From Bacillus infantis (lineage in GTDB: Bacteria; Bacillota; Bacilli; Bacillales; Cytobacillaceae): DNA of 64,000 nucleotides. Both the position numbers and the translations under genes were made by a program. Where the stretch lies: assembly GCF_020171945.1 (NCBI RefSeq), contig NZ_JAIVAP010000008.1:1-64000 (forward strand), in the 5' to 3' direction. The notes under the pieces are model-generated. The model worked only from the letters and a program-made list of their open reading frames with translations. It made no database searches and was not told the origin of the DNA. Below, piece by piece: positions 7,258 to 16,617 of the stretch. Every line of letters starts with the position of its first letter. Position 1 is the stretch's first letter.

Positions 7258-10237
7258 GTTCTCGCTCCTTTTTCACAAGATCTCCAGGGAAAATATAGTC
7301 CTTCCGCGCCCACTTTTTCTGGACCTGCACACCGATCTGCGGCTGCGGGTTTCCATAGCGGTGGTTGATCCTAGGGAGCGGATCTTCGCCCTTCGCTTTC
7401 AGGATTTCCATCTTGGCCCGGATTTCTTTATAAGCCGGCGTATCTGTATCTTTATCAGCATAGCTGCTTGTCAGAAGATTAATGGCAGCCTCTCCCCTGT
7501 CATTCATCGGAAGGTACACTTCCTTCCCTTTTACCCTGTCGGTAATATGGCATTGCACCTTCACATTCCCATAAGGAGACGAAAGCCTCACAAGCGTGCC
7601 GCTTTCCAGCCCGCGCTCTTCTGCAAGCTCAGGGGAAACCTCAAGAAACACCCTTGGCGTCTTCTCGGTGATTCCTTTGGAACGGTACGTCATATTGCCT
7701 TCATGGAAATGCTCTAGAAGCCGTCCATTATTAATATGGAGATCATACTCTTCCTCAAATTCCAGCGGCTTTGTCCAATCCACCGGCACGAGCCTTGCCC
7801 TGCCATCATCAAATGGGAATCTTTCTGTATATAAAAGCGGGGTATCCTTCCCATCCTCCGCTACCGGCCATTGCAGGCTGTTATACCCTTCCAGCCTTTC
7901 ATACGTCACACCGGAATATAAAGGCATCAGCTTGGAAGCTTCTTCCATGATTTCGGATGGATGGTTGTAGCTCCAGCCTGCCCCAAGGCTGTTGGCGATT
8001 TCCATGATGATCTGCCAGTCAGGCTTTGAGTCACCAAGGGGTTCAAGGGCCTGATACAGCCTTTGGATCCTGCGCTCGGTATTGGTGAATGTTCCTTCCT
8101 TTTCAAGGCTCGGGCTTGCAGGAAGGACCACATCGGCAAACTCAGCCGTTTTGCTTAGGAAAATATCCTGGACCACGAAAAAATCAAGCTTTTCAAACGC
8201 CGCGTGCACGTGATTGATATTTGAATCAACGAGCCCCATATCCTCACCCTTCAGGTACATTGCCTTAAGGGTGCCTGCATGAATGCCTTCCACCATTTCA
8301 TGGTTATTGAGCCCAGGCTCTCCTGGAAGCTCTGTTCCCCATGCCAGCTCATATTTCTTCCTGACCTCGGGATCAGCAACTTCCTGGTATCCCGGGAACA
8401 TGTTCGGCATGCTGCCGAAATCGCTCGCCCCCTGGACATTGTTATGCCCTCTAAGCGGGTAAGCCCCTGCACCTGGCTTTGCATAGTTCCCGGTGACAAG
8501 CAGGAGGTTTGAAATAGCTGTACTTGCATCACTGCCGCCCATATGCTGGGTAATGCCCATAGCCCAGAGTGCGCAGACTGATTTTGCCCGGCCAATCATT
8601 TCAGCCATATCAGTCAGCTGCTCCAGCGGGATGCCTGTCACTTCGGCAGCATATTCCATCGTGAACTTTTCCAGATTCTTCGTAAATTCATCCAGCCCGT
8701 TCACTTTTTCAGCAAGGAACTTTTCATCTGCCATGCCATTGTCGATGATATACTTAGTCACTGCTGACAGCCAGACGATATCGGTTCCTGCCTTCGGCTG
8801 CACGAACAGATCGGCCCTGTCAGCCATTTCATGCTTGCGCAGATCTGCCACAATCAGCTTCTGGCCGCTGAGCTTGTGCGATCTTTTTACCCTGGTTGAC
8901 AGGACAGGGTGGGATTCTGCTGTATTGGAGCCGATGATGAGGACAAGATCGGCTATTTGGATATCCCGGATGCTGCCTGCATCCCCGCCATAGCCGACGG
9001 TCCTGAACAGCCCGACAGTCGCAGGAGTCTGGCAGTATCTGGAGCAGTTATCGATATTATTAGTCCCGATTACCGCACGGCCCAGCTTCTGCATCAGGAA
9101 AGACTCCTCATTCGTACATTTAGAGGAAGAAATGAAGCTCATGGCCTGCGCTCCATGTTCATTCTTGATTTCGGTGAAACGGCGCGCGATCAGGCTGATG
9201 GCTTCATCCCATTCCGCTTCCCTGAAAGATTCTCCCTCCCGGATCAGGGGCTTTGTCAGCCGCTCTTCGCTATTGACAAAGTCCCATCCGAATTTTCCTT
9301 TCACACAAGTGGAGATCCCGTTTGCCGGGGCTTCCGCCTGGGGCTCCACCTTCAGGATCTCACGGCCCTTTGTCCAGACATCAAAACTGCAGCCCACTCC
9401 GCAATATGTGCAGACTGTTTTTGTTTTTTTAATTCTCTCGTCGCGCATTGCGGCTTCCATATCCGAAATGGCGAGTATAGAGCCGTAGCCTGTTTCGACA
9501 TTTTTAGTGATCTCTATCATCGGCCGGAGCGTTTGCTTGGCGATCCCGGTCAAATAGCCGGCTTCCCCTTCCATGCCTTTTTCCAGCATGGCGTTGCACG
9601 GACAGACTGTTGAACAGTGCCCGCATGAGACACAGGAAGATTCATTGATTGGTACATCATTATCCCAGATGACCCTTGGCTTTTCCCGCTCCCAGTCGAT
9701 TGTCAGCGTTTCTGTCACCTGAACATCCTGGCATGCTTCGACACAGCGTCCGCAAAGAATACACTGATCCGGATCATAACGGTAGAAAGGATGGGAATCA
9801 TCCACAGGATACGGCTTTTGCGCAAAAGGGATGCTCTGATGATTGATTTTCATTTCTTTGACTGTGTTATGTACTTCGCATCCGCCATTATTATAATCGC
9901 ATACTGTGCAGTAAAGCTCATGATTGGTCAGGATGCGGTCCATCCCGATAACCTGTGCTTCCTTTACATCCGCCGATACCGTATCAATGATATCCCCATC
10001 GTTGAGCTTGGTTGAGCATGACCTGACAAGCTCCCCATTCACACTGACGATGCAGGTATCACATGTTTCAATCGGCCCGAGGCTCGGGTGATAGCACACA
10101 TTCGGCACCTCCACCGATGAGTTCTGCAATAGCTGAAGGATGGTTGTCTCATCACCTGCCGCCACCTTCACTTCAGCACCATTTAGTTTTACTTGATATG
10201 TATCAGGCAAATCCCTCATCCTTTCTCTCTTAATCAT
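7250..10237 (-). CDS. forC: Formate dehydrogenase catalytic subunit, ForC type
   Basis: A 995-residue molybdenum iron-sulfur enzyme. Domains in order: NuoG-like [2Fe-2S] domain (Cys48, 59, 62, 74); His/Cys3 cluster (His106, Cys110, 113, 120); two [4Fe-4S] motifs (Cys159-169, Cys202-212); a bis-MGD domain starting with CTYCGVGC (276-283). At the active site the sequence is NCSRYCQTP: Cys402 is followed by Gln403, where classical formate dehydrogenases have Cys/Sec-His. That Cys-Gln pair and the DUF1641 partner identify the ForCE (YrhE/YjgC) group. Start: ATG at 10237 has only a weak GGA nearby; a strong AGGAGG lies 23 nt upstream at 10261-10266, so the true start is uncertain. Confidence 0.9.
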   Translation of the reverse strand: MIKRERMRDLPDTYQVKLNGAEVKVAAGDETTILQLLQNSSVEVPNVCYHPSLGPIETCDTCIVSVNGELVRSCSTKLNDGDIIDTVSADVKEAQVIGMDRILTNHELYCTVCDYNNGGCEVHNTVKEMKINHQSIPFAQKPYPVDDSHPFYRYDPDQCILCGRCVEACQDVQVTETLTIDWEREKPRVIWDNDVPINESSCVSCGHCSTVCPCNAMLEKGMEGEAGYLTGIAKQTLRPMIEITKNVETGYGSILAISDMEAAMRDERIKKTKTVCTYCGVGCSFDVWTKGREILKVEPQAEAPANGISTCVKGKFGWDFVNSEERLTKPLIREGESFREAEWDEAISLIARRFTEIKNEHGAQAMSFISSSKCTNEESFLMQKLGRAVIGTNNIDNCSRYCQTPATVGLFRTVGYGGDAGSIRDIQIADLVLIIGSNTAESHPVLSTRVKRSHKLSGQKLIVADLRKHEMADRADLFVQPKAGTDIVWLSAVTKYIIDNGMADEKFLAEKVNGLDEFTKNLEKFTMEYAAEVTGIPLEQLTDMAEMIGRAKSVCALWAMGITQHMGGSDASTAISNLLLVTGNYAKPGAGAYPLRGHNNVQGASDFGSMPNMFPGYQEVADPEVRKKYELAWGTELPGEPGLNNHEMVEGIHAGTLKAMYLKGEDMGLVDSNINHVHAAFEKLDFFVVQDIFLSKTAEFADVVLPASPSLEKEGTFTNTERRIQRLYQALEPLGDSKPDWQIIMEIANSLGAGWSYNHPSEIMEEASKLMPLYSGVTYERLEGYNSLQWPVAEDGKDTPLLYTERFPFDDGRARLVPVDWTKPLEFEEEYDLHINNGRLLEHFHEGNMTYRSKGITEKTPRVFLEVSPELAEERGLESGTLVRLSSPYGNVKVQCHITDRVKGKEVYLPMNDRGEAAINLLTSSYADKDTDTPAYKEIRAKMEILKAKGEDPLPRINHRYGNPQPQIGVQVQKKWARKDYIFPGDLVKKEREHG

Positions 10238-10418
10238 TTTCCTGCTAACAATCCCTCTACCCTCCTTTTTTCAAAATAAACCATCTGAAAAAGCGGTTTC
10301 ACATATATGTCTCAGGTCTTAGAAGAAAATCATGCGGAGGTGCATTAAAGGGAAATGAATACTCAGGTAGACTATAAACAACAAATTCAAATCATGAAAA
10401 ATAGAAAGAGGTTTTTAT

Positions 10419-11267
10419 ATGAAAAAAATCATTCTGCTATTCCTGTCTATCACGGGGCTTTACCTGGTTTTTACAAGTTTCAGCCATTTCAGCTGGCTCG
10501 GACTTGGTGCAAACGGAAAGGAAAAGGCGTCAGCTGAACGGGTAAGCCAGATCGAAGTAAATGTATCCGGCGTTGAAACAACCATCATCCAAGAAAAAAG
10601 GGATACCGTTGAAGCCGTTCTTGATGGCAAGGGTGAAGTGAGCGTTAAGAAAAAGGGCAGCCTGATAAAGGTTGACTACAAACGAAAATGGCCCCACTGG
10701 TTCAGCGGCTTTGAAAAGACAAAGCTCAGCATCTATATCCCTGATAACTATGACAAAGATCTGGATATCAATCTAGGCTCAGGGGATTTCGAATTTGCAG
10801 GCAATGATCCAATAAATCTGCGGGAAGTTTCACTGGATATGAGTTCAGGAGATGTTAAGCTCGGCGATCTTGATGTCCGGGAATTTGAGCTTAACGGCGC
10901 ATCTGGTGAACTATTCATATCTTCTTTGAAAGCTGGAGAAGCAGACCTTGAAATCAGTTCAGGCAGCACGATCATCGACAGTTTAGAAGGAAAGCTTGAG
11001 GCCGGCATTGCATCAGGAGAGCTTAACATTAAGATGAAGAAGCTTACAGCACCCATCGATCTGGAGGTCAGCTCAGGAGATGTACAGCTCGACTTGCCTG
11101 ATAATGCCAGCTTTGCACTCGATGCCCATTACAGCAGCGGTGATATTAGTGCAGACTTCGCACTGGACGAAAAAGAAATCAAAGACAACCGTATACTTGG
11201 CAGGCACAAAGAAGGCAAACATGAAATCAAGGTTGATGTTTCCAGCGGTGATGTCAGCATTTATTAA
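10419..11267 (+). CDS. DUF4097 (LiaG-like) membrane-anchored beta-repeat protein
   Basis: A 282-residue protein with an N-terminal hydrophobic anchor (IILLFLSITGLYLVF, residues 3-18) and an exported beta-rich domain. The domain carries a recurring (S/A)SG(D/E) turn about every 20-30 residues (seven visible, e.g. MSSGDVKLGD, VSSGDVQLDL, YSSGDISADF, VSSGDVSIY), typical of the DUF4097 right-handed beta repeat seen in B. subtilis LiaG and YvlB. Family members are linked to envelope stress, but no LiaRS-type two-component genes are nearby. AAGAGG precedes the ATG. It converges on the nucleotidyltransferase gene downstream. Confidence 0.8.
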   Translation: MKKIILLFLSITGLYLVFTSFSHFSWLGLGANGKEKASAERVSQIEVNVSGVETTIIQEKRDTVEAVLDGKGEVSVKKKGSLIKVDYKRKWPHWFSGFEKTKLSIYIPDNYDKDLDINLGSGDFEFAGNDPINLREVSLDMSSGDVKLGDLDVREFELNGASGELFISSLKAGEADLEISSGSTIIDSLEGKLEAGIASGELNIKMKKLTAPIDLEVSSGDVQLDLPDNASFALDAHYSSGDISADFALDEKEIKDNRILGRHKEGKHEIKVDVSSGDVSIY

Positions 11268-11273
11268 TCTGGA

Positions 11274-11302
11274 AAGGGCCCCTCTTATGAAGGAAGGCCC
11301 TT
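11274..11302. terminator. Terminator of the DUF4097 gene
   Basis: AAGGGCC (11274-11280) pairs with GGCCCTT (11296-11302), followed by TCTTTTCT on the plus strand. It overlaps the 3' end of the converging gene, so it may act in both directions. Confidence 0.7.
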
Positions 11303-12085
11303 CTTTTCTATCAGAATAGAAGAAGACAAAGCATCCATAAGCTGAAGCGCATCCATGATCACATCTTTTTCCGGTGCGGCCGCTGGCATATTCCCCTTCC
11401 GGACAAGAAGCGCCAATTCAATCACTGGATGCCATTTATCCGGCATATGTATGAGTCCATATTCCCCTGCACCGGATTTTGAGATAATCCCGTTTTCCCG
11501 TATTGTATAAAACTGCCGCAGCAGGCCAAGTATGCTCCACTCCAGCTCCTCATAAATCTTTTCTGCCGGAAGGGACAGGATTCCATCAGGATCAGTTTTC
11601 ATTGCCTCCGTCCTTTTCCGCCAGTACGACTGGCTGTTCTCAATGATATATTCAGCCAAATCATCCTCCTGAATAGGGATAGAAAGATCTGATATCTCAG
11701 GACCTCTTAATCTGATAGCATGATCTTTTAAAATCCTCCACATAACAGGATTAAACGGGGCACCCTCTGCCAGCTCTCCGCCGTTATAGACATAGCGGAG
11801 TTCTTTGGAGAGGCTCCCAAAATCATCCCATACCAGATAACAGCCATCCAGCTCAGGATAACGATGCCTTGAGGCAAGCTCTCTATGGACTTTCTGCAGC
11901 CGCACTGCTTCCTCCTGTGTCAAGACCTCTTTTGTTACTGCTGCAAAGTCAATATCGCTCTTGCCCGGTTCAAAAGCTCCGAGCGCGGCAGATCCATGAA
12001 TATACAGCCCTTCCAGCCTGCCTGGCAAATAACGGTCAGCCAGTTCCATATACTCTGCCATTATCAGATTGAATCCACTTTCCAC
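11285..12085 (-). CDS. Nucleotidyltransferase with ANT(3'')/ANT(9)-like architecture
   Basis: A 266-residue protein with the polymerase-beta nucleotidyltransferase motif HGSAALGAFEPGKSDIDF (Gly31-Ser32, Asp44, Asp46) and a helical C-terminal half like the DUF4111 domain of aminoglycoside adenylyltransferases. Those enzymes adenylylate streptomycin or spectinomycin. Chromosomal relatives in Bacillus often have no proven resistance role, so it should not be read as a confirmed resistance gene. It is monocistronic, and base composition matches its neighbours, giving no sign of recent transfer. Confidence 0.75.
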   Translation of the reverse strand: MESGFNLIMAEYMELADRYLPGRLEGLYIHGSAALGAFEPGKSDIDFAAVTKEVLTQEEAVRLQKVHRELASRHRYPELDGCYLVWDDFGSLSKELRYVYNGGELAEGAPFNPVMWRILKDHAIRLRGPEISDLSIPIQEDDLAEYIIENSQSYWRKRTEAMKTDPDGILSLPAEKIYEELEWSILGLLRQFYTIRENGIISKSGAGEYGLIHMPDKWHPVIELALLVRKGNMPAAAPEKDVIMDALQLMDALSSSILIEKKGLPS

Positions 12086-12265
12086 TCTGCTGCCTCCTCT
12101 TGATCTTTCTTATCACCTTCTATTATTCGAGCCGGAAAATAAAAAACCTTCCTGTAAAAGAGAAATTGGCGATCATCCCTTCACTAAGGCTCCAGCATGC
12201 TTTTTCAGGTTAACTCACCGGTATAAAGGGAAAGGACAATAAAAACGCTAAAGGAGAGAAATTCT

Positions 12266-12958
12266 TTGAAAAAAGCAATGATAGCTGCAGTTATTGTGCT
12301 TGCCGGCTGTTCAGAAAGCAGCGGTTCCGAAGAAGAAGCTGTATCCAGGCCAGCCGAGGAGCAGACAGCCGAGCAGATGATGATTGATGCCCCTCATATT
12401 TCCCAAAAGCCTGAGCTGATGAGGGGCTGTGAAGTGACTGCCCTTGCCATGCTGCTCCAGGATGCAGGTGTCTCTGTTGACAAAATGACCCTTTCCGAGG
12501 AAATCAAGCGGGTGCCTTTCGAGGAAAACGGTGTCCGCGGCAATATCCATGAAGGATTTGTCGGCAATATGCAGACAATGGATGAGCCCGGCCTTGGCGT
12601 TTATCATGAACCGGTTGCCGAACTTGCAGAGAACTACCTGCCGGGGAAAATTAAAGACATGACAGGTGAAGACTTTGATTCTGTCCTGGAGCAGGTCGAA
12701 GACGGCCGTCCTGTCTGGGTCATCGTCACCAGCACCTTCGATAAACTGCCTGAAAGCGAATGGGAAACATGGGAAACCGAAAGCGGGCCTGTTAAAGTCA
12801 CCTACAGCATGCATTCGGTCCTTGTCACAGGATTTGATGAGGAATATCTCTATGTTAACGACCCGCTCGACAAAAAAAACCGTAAGCTTCCGCGGAAAGA
12901 GTTCATAGCCGGCTGGGAACAGATTGGAAAGCAGGCAATTACCTATGAGGATGCGTAA
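12266..12958 (+). CDS. C39-like cysteine peptidase lipoprotein
   Basis: A 230-residue secreted lipoprotein. The start is TTG with AAGGAGAG 8 nt upstream. A very short signal peptide ends in the lipobox VLAGC (Cys15). A peptidase_C39_2 domain follows: catalytic Cys55 in RGCEVTAL, His183 in MHSVLVTGFD and Asp199 in VNDP. This arrangement is common in Bacillus surface proteins of unknown substrate; unlike bacteriocin-processing C39 domains it is not fused to a transporter. No transporter or peptide gene lies nearby. Confidence 0.8.
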   Translation: MKKAMIAAVIVLAGCSESSGSEEEAVSRPAEEQTAEQMMIDAPHISQKPELMRGCEVTALAMLLQDAGVSVDKMTLSEEIKRVPFEENGVRGNIHEGFVGNMQTMDEPGLGVYHEPVAELAENYLPGKIKDMTGEDFDSVLEQVEDGRPVWVIVTSTFDKLPESEWETWETESGPVKVTYSMHSVLVTGFDEEYLYVNDPLDKKNRKLPRKEFIAGWEQIGKQAITYEDA

Positions 12959-13236
12959 AGTTAACCATGGCATTCCCTTATTTTGATGCAGCGGCAAATC
13001 ATGCTATTCCATATTTGATGAAAGGGGGAGAACCTCACTTTGCCTCTTTTCCCCAGAGGCTGGATGAGAGATGCTGCTTTCTTTAGGCAGCTCTTCCTGG
13101 CCAATATCTTCAACCATCTGCTGCACGGCAGGTTTTCTTCAGGCCAAGAAAGGGAATCTGCAAACAGCCGCCTATTTTTCTCCTTATGCTGCTAAAATCC
13201 ATTCGGCAGGACAACTTAATAAAGTCGTGTAAAAAC
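12959..13236. other. Intergenic stretch without a convincing gene
   Basis: About 280 nt between the C39 lipoprotein and the hxlR terminator. A 39-codon plus-strand frame (ATG at 12967) has no ribosome site. No promoter or conserved RNA is recognisable. Confidence 0.5.
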
Positions 13237-13267
13237 AAAAAGACTGCTTCACATGAAGCAATCTTTT
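13237..13267 (-). terminator. hxlR terminator
   Basis: AAAAAGA-TGCTTC / GAAGCA-TCTTTTT hairpin just past the hxlR stop. Confidence 0.8.
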
Positions 13268-13272
13268 TTTCG

Positions 13273-13638
13273 TCAATTTGCAGTCTGATCGGGATCCTGG
13301 TCAGAATTCAGGACGGTTTCCATATAGTTTTTTCCCCAGCTGTACATGCTGTCCAGGATGGGCATAAGCGTCCTTCCCTGTTCAGTGAGGGAATATTCGA
13401 CTTTTGGCGGCACGACAGGATAGACTTCGCGGTGGACGATGGCGTCTTCCTCCAATTCGCGCAGCTGGTTGACGAGCATGCGCTGGGTGATGCCCGGTAT
13501 AAGGGCTTTGAGTTCGCCAAATCGTTTGGTGCCTTCTTTGCCTAAATGCCATAAAATAATCATTTTCCACTTTCCGCCAATCACAGAAAGAGTCAGTTCT
13601 TTTTCACAGTTAAAGGTTTTATCCAGCATGCGGGACAT
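13273..13638 (-). CDS. hxlR: HxlR-family transcriptional regulator
   Basis: A 121-residue winged-helix protein of the HxlR/DUF24 family. It carries the family hallmark Cys near the N-terminus ([21 protein letters not shown]) and the recognition region [24 protein letters not shown]. It is divergent from hxlAB, as in B. subtilis, where HxlR activates hxlAB in response to formaldehyde. The start is the ATG at 13638 with GGAGG 8 nt upstream; the in-frame GTG at 13647 lies inside that ribosome site. The single Cys near the N-terminus is the likely formaldehyde/electrophile sensor by family precedent. Confidence 0.9.
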   Translation of the reverse strand: MSRMLDKTFNCEKELTLSVIGGKWKMIILWHLGKEGTKRFGELKALIPGITQRMLVNQLRELEEDAIVHREVYPVVPPKVEYSLTEQGRTLMPILDSMYSWGKNYMETVLNSDQDPDQTAN

Positions 13639-13673
13639 CCCAAACACCTCCGAAGCCTATTATAACTCATTAG

Positions 13674-13739
13674 TATACTTTTAGGCACTATGTAAAATTA
13701 AAGTGCGTACTTACAAACGAGAGTTGTTATCTCTATAAT
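13674..13739 (+). promoter_or_regulatory. hxlAB promoter with candidate HxlR sites
   Basis: TTACAA (13711-13716) and TATAAT (13734-13739) are 17 nt apart. Two TACTT-containing elements (TATACTT at 13674-13680 and GTACTT at 13707-13712, the latter touching the -35) are 33 nt apart and resemble HxlR-family half-sites. Upstream sites of this kind fit an activator. Confidence 0.55.
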
Positions 13740-13802
13740 GACATTCATACTGTGATATCCAATAACACAGTTCATCCCAGACTATTTGAAGGAGTGAAAG
13801 AA

Positions 13803-14435
13803 ATGGAATTACAATTAGCATTAGACCTGGTAAACATCCCTGAAGCAATCGAGTTGGTGAAAGAAGTAGAGGAGCATATTGATGTTGTGGAAATCGGCAC
13901 TCCTGTTGTCATAAATGAAGGCCTCAAAGCCGTCAAAGAAGTAAAGGAAGCATTCCCTAATCTGAAAGTCCTTGCCGACCTGAAGATCATGGATGCTGCA
14001 GGATATGAAGTCATGAAGGCATCTGAAGCTGGCGCAGATATCATCACGATTCTCGGCGCTGCAGAAGATGAGTCCATCAAAGGCGCAGTGGAAGAGGCGA
14101 AAAAGCAAGGCAAAAAAATCCTTGTTGATATGATTGCCGTCAAGGACCTCGAAGGGCGCGCAAAAGAACTGGACGAGCTTGGCGTTGACTATATTTGCGT
14201 ACACACCGGTTATGACCTGCAGGCTGTCGGCCAGAACTCTTTTGAAGATCTAATAACAATTAAAAGCGTCGTTAAAAATGCTAAAACAGCCATCGCGGGC
14301 GGGATCAAGCTTGATACCCTTCCAGAAGTGGTTAAGGCCCAGCCTGATCTGGTCATCGTCGGCGGAGGGATCACCAGCCAGGGCGACAAAAAAGCTGCTG
14401 CAAGCAAAATGCAGGAAATCATCAAGCAAGGTTAA
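13803..14435 (+). CDS. hxlA: 3-hexulose-6-phosphate synthase
   Basis: The 210-residue protein begins MELQLALDLVN, the exact length of B. subtilis HxlA. It is an orotidine-decarboxylase-like TIM barrel: DLKIMDAAGYEV carries the characteristic DxKxxD and later strands include VDMIAV, VHTGYD and AGGI. It condenses formaldehyde with ribulose 5-phosphate to 3-hexulose 6-phosphate (ribulose monophosphate pathway). Start chosen at 13803 because AAGGAGTG lies 9 nt upstream. It is followed 4 nt later by hxlB. Confidence 0.95.
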   Translation: MELQLALDLVNIPEAIELVKEVEEHIDVVEIGTPVVINEGLKAVKEVKEAFPNLKVLADLKIMDAAGYEVMKASEAGADIITILGAAEDESIKGAVEEAKKQGKKILVDMIAVKDLEGRAKELDELGVDYICVHTGYDLQAVGQNSFEDLITIKSVVKNAKTAIAGGIKLDTLPEVVKAQPDLVIVGGGITSQGDKKAAASKMQEIIKQG

Positions 14436-14439
14436 GATG

Positions 14440-14997
14440 ATGAATACGGCAGAATACCTGAAAAAGATTCTAAGCGAGCTGGAACATGCGGCAGAAGGGA
14501 TTGACCCAGGGCAGGCGGAAGCACTCGCCAGCCAGATACTCGAAGCCGGAAAAGTTTTCACAGCCGGCGCCGGCAGATCAGGCTTCATGGCAAAATCCTT
14601 TGCCATGAGGCTCATGCATATGGGGGTTGATGCCTATGTTATCGGCGAAACCGTTACGCCAGGCTTCGAGGAGAATGATCTTCTGATCATCGGGTCAGGC
14701 TCCGGCGAGACAAAGAGCCTTGTTTCCATGGCTGAAAAAGCCAGGTCGATCGGCGGTACAATAGCAGCCGCTACAATCGTCCCTGACTCATCCATCGGCA
14801 GCCTTGCTGACATCACCGTCAAAATGCCGGGAGCGACAAAGGATCAGAATGAAGGCGGGCTTTCCACCATCCAGCCGATGGGATCCCTGTTCGAGCAGTC
14901 CCTGCTCCTGCTTTATGATGCAATCATCCTTCGCGTCATGGAGAAAAAAGGCCTTGATTCAGCCAAAATGTTTGGCAGACATGCCAATTTGGAGTAG
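14440..14997 (+). CDS. hxlB: 6-phospho-3-hexuloisomerase
   Basis: A 185-residue SIS-domain isomerase that converts 3-hexulose 6-phosphate to fructose 6-phosphate, completing formaldehyde fixation. GAGRSGFMAKSFAMRL and GSGSGETKSLVSMAEKA are the phosphosugar-binding loops. Two adjacent ATGs (14437 and 14440) follow hxlA; the second gives 8-nt spacing to AAGG and the B. subtilis length. Upstream readings of this frame into hxlA are not real. It is cotranscribed with hxlA and probably with the dehydrogenase downstream. Confidence 0.95.
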   Translation: MNTAEYLKKILSELEHAAEGIDPGQAEALASQILEAGKVFTAGAGRSGFMAKSFAMRLMHMGVDAYVIGETVTPGFEENDLLIIGSGSGETKSLVSMAEKARSIGGTIAAATIVPDSSIGSLADITVKMPGATKDQNEGGLSTIQPMGSLFEQSLLLLYDAIILRVMEKKGLDSAKMFGRHANLE

Positions 14998-15024
14998 TAT
15001 CATATCATTAAAAGGAGTGATCTT

Positions 15025-15741
15025 ATGCAAAGCCTAAAAGGCAAAACAGCTTTAATTACAGGCGCCGGCCGCGGGATTGGCCGTGCAGCGGCAATTGCTT
15101 TCGCCAAAGAAGGCATTTCTGTCGGACTGCTCGGAAGGACTCTTTCCAATCTTGAAAAAGCAGCCGAAGAGCTGAAAGAGTATGACGTAAAAGTATCTAT
15201 TGCAGCTGCCGATGTCCAGGACAGCGAGTCCGTCAACAAAGCCGTTGAAAAGATAACGTCTGAGCTTGGCGGGATCGATATCCTGATCAATAATGCAGGC
15301 ATAGCGAAATTCGGCGGCTTCCTTGAGCTTTCCCCGCAGGAATGGGAAGACATCATCCAGGTAAACCTGATGGGAGTCTACCATGTAACACGTGCGGTCC
15401 TGCCTGGAATGATTGAAAGAAAGTCGGGCGATATCATCAATATCTCTTCAAGTGCAGGCCAAAAAGGCGCACCGGTGACCAGCGCATACAGCGCTTCCAA
15501 GTTTGCTGTCCTCGGCTTGACAGAATCACTGATGCTTGAGGTCAGAAAGCATAATATCCGGGTCAGCGCCCTGACGCCGAGCACAGTGGCGACAGATCTT
15601 GCGATTGAAACAAACCTGACTGACGGAAACCCTGAAAAAGTCATGCAGCCTGAGGATTTGGCTGAATATATGGTTGCCCAGCTGAAGCTGAACCCGCGCA
15701 TTTTTATTAAAAATGCCGGAATGTGGTCTACCAATCCATAA
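15025..15741 (+). CDS. Short-chain dehydrogenase/reductase (3-ketoacyl-ACP reductase-like)
   Basis: A 238-residue classical SDR. The cofactor motif TGAGRGIG (14-21), the NNAG motif, the catalytic Ser in SSSAGQKG and YSASK are all present. It is annotated in Bacillus as FabG-like, but the real substrate is unknown; the essential FabG is usually in the fap-plsX-fabD cluster. It starts 27 nt after hxlB with AAGGAG at good spacing and ends at the shared terminator, so it probably belongs to the hxl transcript. That raises the option of an aldehyde- or sugar-linked oxidoreductase role. Confidence 0.85.
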   Translation: MQSLKGKTALITGAGRGIGRAAAIAFAKEGISVGLLGRTLSNLEKAAEELKEYDVKVSIAAADVQDSESVNKAVEKITSELGGIDILINNAGIAKFGGFLELSPQEWEDIIQVNLMGVYHVTRAVLPGMIERKSGDIINISSSAGQKGAPVTSAYSASKFAVLGLTESLMLEVRKHNIRVSALTPSTVATDLAIETNLTDGNPEKVMQPEDLAEYMVAQLKLNPRIFIKNAGMWSTNP

Positions 15742-15753
15742 GAACTGCAGAAA

Positions 15754-15780
15754 AGCAGACCTTCTACGGTCTGCTTTTTT
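15754..15780. terminator. Terminator after the hxlAB-SDR unit
   Basis: AGCAGACC..GGTCTGCT with TTTTTT on the plus strand. The converging tauE-like gene ends at the same place, so the site may serve both strands. Confidence 0.85.
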
Positions 15781-16555
15781 AAATAATATCCATCCATATC
15801 TTAATAGCTGTAGCAAAGATCAGGACAGCCAGGATTACCTGCAGCACTTTCGTATTGGCCTTTTTCCCGGCCTTCGCCCCAAGTGGGGAAGCCAGCAGGC
15901 TTGCAGCAACCATGATCAGGGCTGGCAGATATTCCACCTGTCCGGTCGAAATCTTAGCCGCCGTTGCACCGATCGAAGAAATAAATGTGATGGCAAGGGA
16001 AGATGCAATCGTCATCCTTGTTGGTATTTTCAGGATAACAAGCATAATCGGAACGAGCAGGAAGGCCCCGCCGGCGCCGACAATTCCTGCCCCGATGCCC
16101 ACGAATAGGGCAAGCGAAGCTGCAAGCCACTTATTAAAAACGACCTCATCGAGCGGTACATCATCAATCCCCTTCTTCGGAATGAACATCATGACCGCCG
16201 CAATCAATGCGAGGATGCCATACACAAGGTTGATGCCTGCTTCAGGCAGGAACTTTGAACCGAATCCGCCGATCATGCTTCCGGCAAGGATACTGATGCC
16301 CATATAAAGGATCAGGGACTTATTTAGGAATCCGCCTTTGCGATAAGCCCATACACCGCCGAGTGTCGCAAATAGCACCTGGACCGCACTGATGCCGGTT
16401 ACTTCATGCGCAGTGAATGAAGCCAAACCCAAAAGAGCCGGTATATACAGCAGCATAGGATAATTGATGATAGCACCGCCTATGCCAAGCAGCCCGGAAA
16501 TAAACGATCCAGCAAAGCCAAGCAGGAAAACGACGATGATTAATTCAATGCTCAT
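15779..16555 (-). CDS. TauE/SafE-family sulfite/sulfur-anion exporter
   Basis: A 258-residue membrane protein with about 8 hydrophobic segments and the TauE glycine signatures [18 protein letters not shown] and [19 protein letters not shown]. Members export sulfite, thiosulfate or sulfoacetate. It is the last gene of the sulfur island and corresponds in position to B. subtilis YrkJ. Exporting sulfite made by the persulfide dioxygenase gene upstream is the natural inference. Start at the ATG at 16555: GGGAGG sits 9 nt upstream and the ATG at 16564 abuts it. Confidence 0.88.
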   Translation of the reverse strand: MSIELIIVVFLLGFAGSFISGLLGIGGAIINYPMLLYIPALLGLASFTAHEVTGISAVQVLFATLGGVWAYRKGGFLNKSLILYMGISILAGSMIGGFGSKFLPEAGINLVYGILALIAAVMMFIPKKGIDDVPLDEVVFNKWLAASLALFVGIGAGIVGAGGAFLLVPIMLVILKIPTRMTIASSLAITFISSIGATAAKISTGQVEYLPALIMVAASLLASPLGAKAGKKANTKVLQVILAVLIFATAIKIWMDII

Positions 16556-16583
16556 GGTTCTCATCCTCCCTTTTCAGGAAAAA

Positions 16584-16605
16584 GCCTGCAGGGGTACTGG
16601 CAGGC
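16584..16605 (-). terminator. Intercistronic hairpin in the sulfur operon
   Basis: GCCTGC/GCAGGC stem between the rhodanese-MBL gene and the exporter gene. No clean U-tract follows, so it may be a partial terminator or an RNA-processing/stability element. Confidence 0.4.
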
Positions 16606-16617
16606 ACTTGCCTGTTA

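Noticed and set aside
6827-7717. Long plus-strand open frame antisense to forC/forE (about 296 codons)
   Set aside because: It mirrors the codon pattern of the strongly supported formate dehydrogenase genes, and has no ribosome site or recognisable domain.
8909-9613. Plus-strand open frame of about 234 codons within forC
   Set aside because: Antisense shadow of the Fe-S/molybdopterin domains; low-complexity composition and no start signal.
10355-10537. Plus-strand 60-codon frame overlapping the DUF4097 start
   Set aside because: Out of frame with the well supported DUF4097 gene and without a recognisable product.
11285-12085. Acquired aminoglycoside resistance gene
   Set aside because: Motifs fit ANT-like enzymes, but composition and context are chromosomal and no mobile element flanks it.
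12967-13086. Small plus-strand frame of 39 codons after the C39 lipoprotein
   Set aside because: No ribosome site and no family resemblance.
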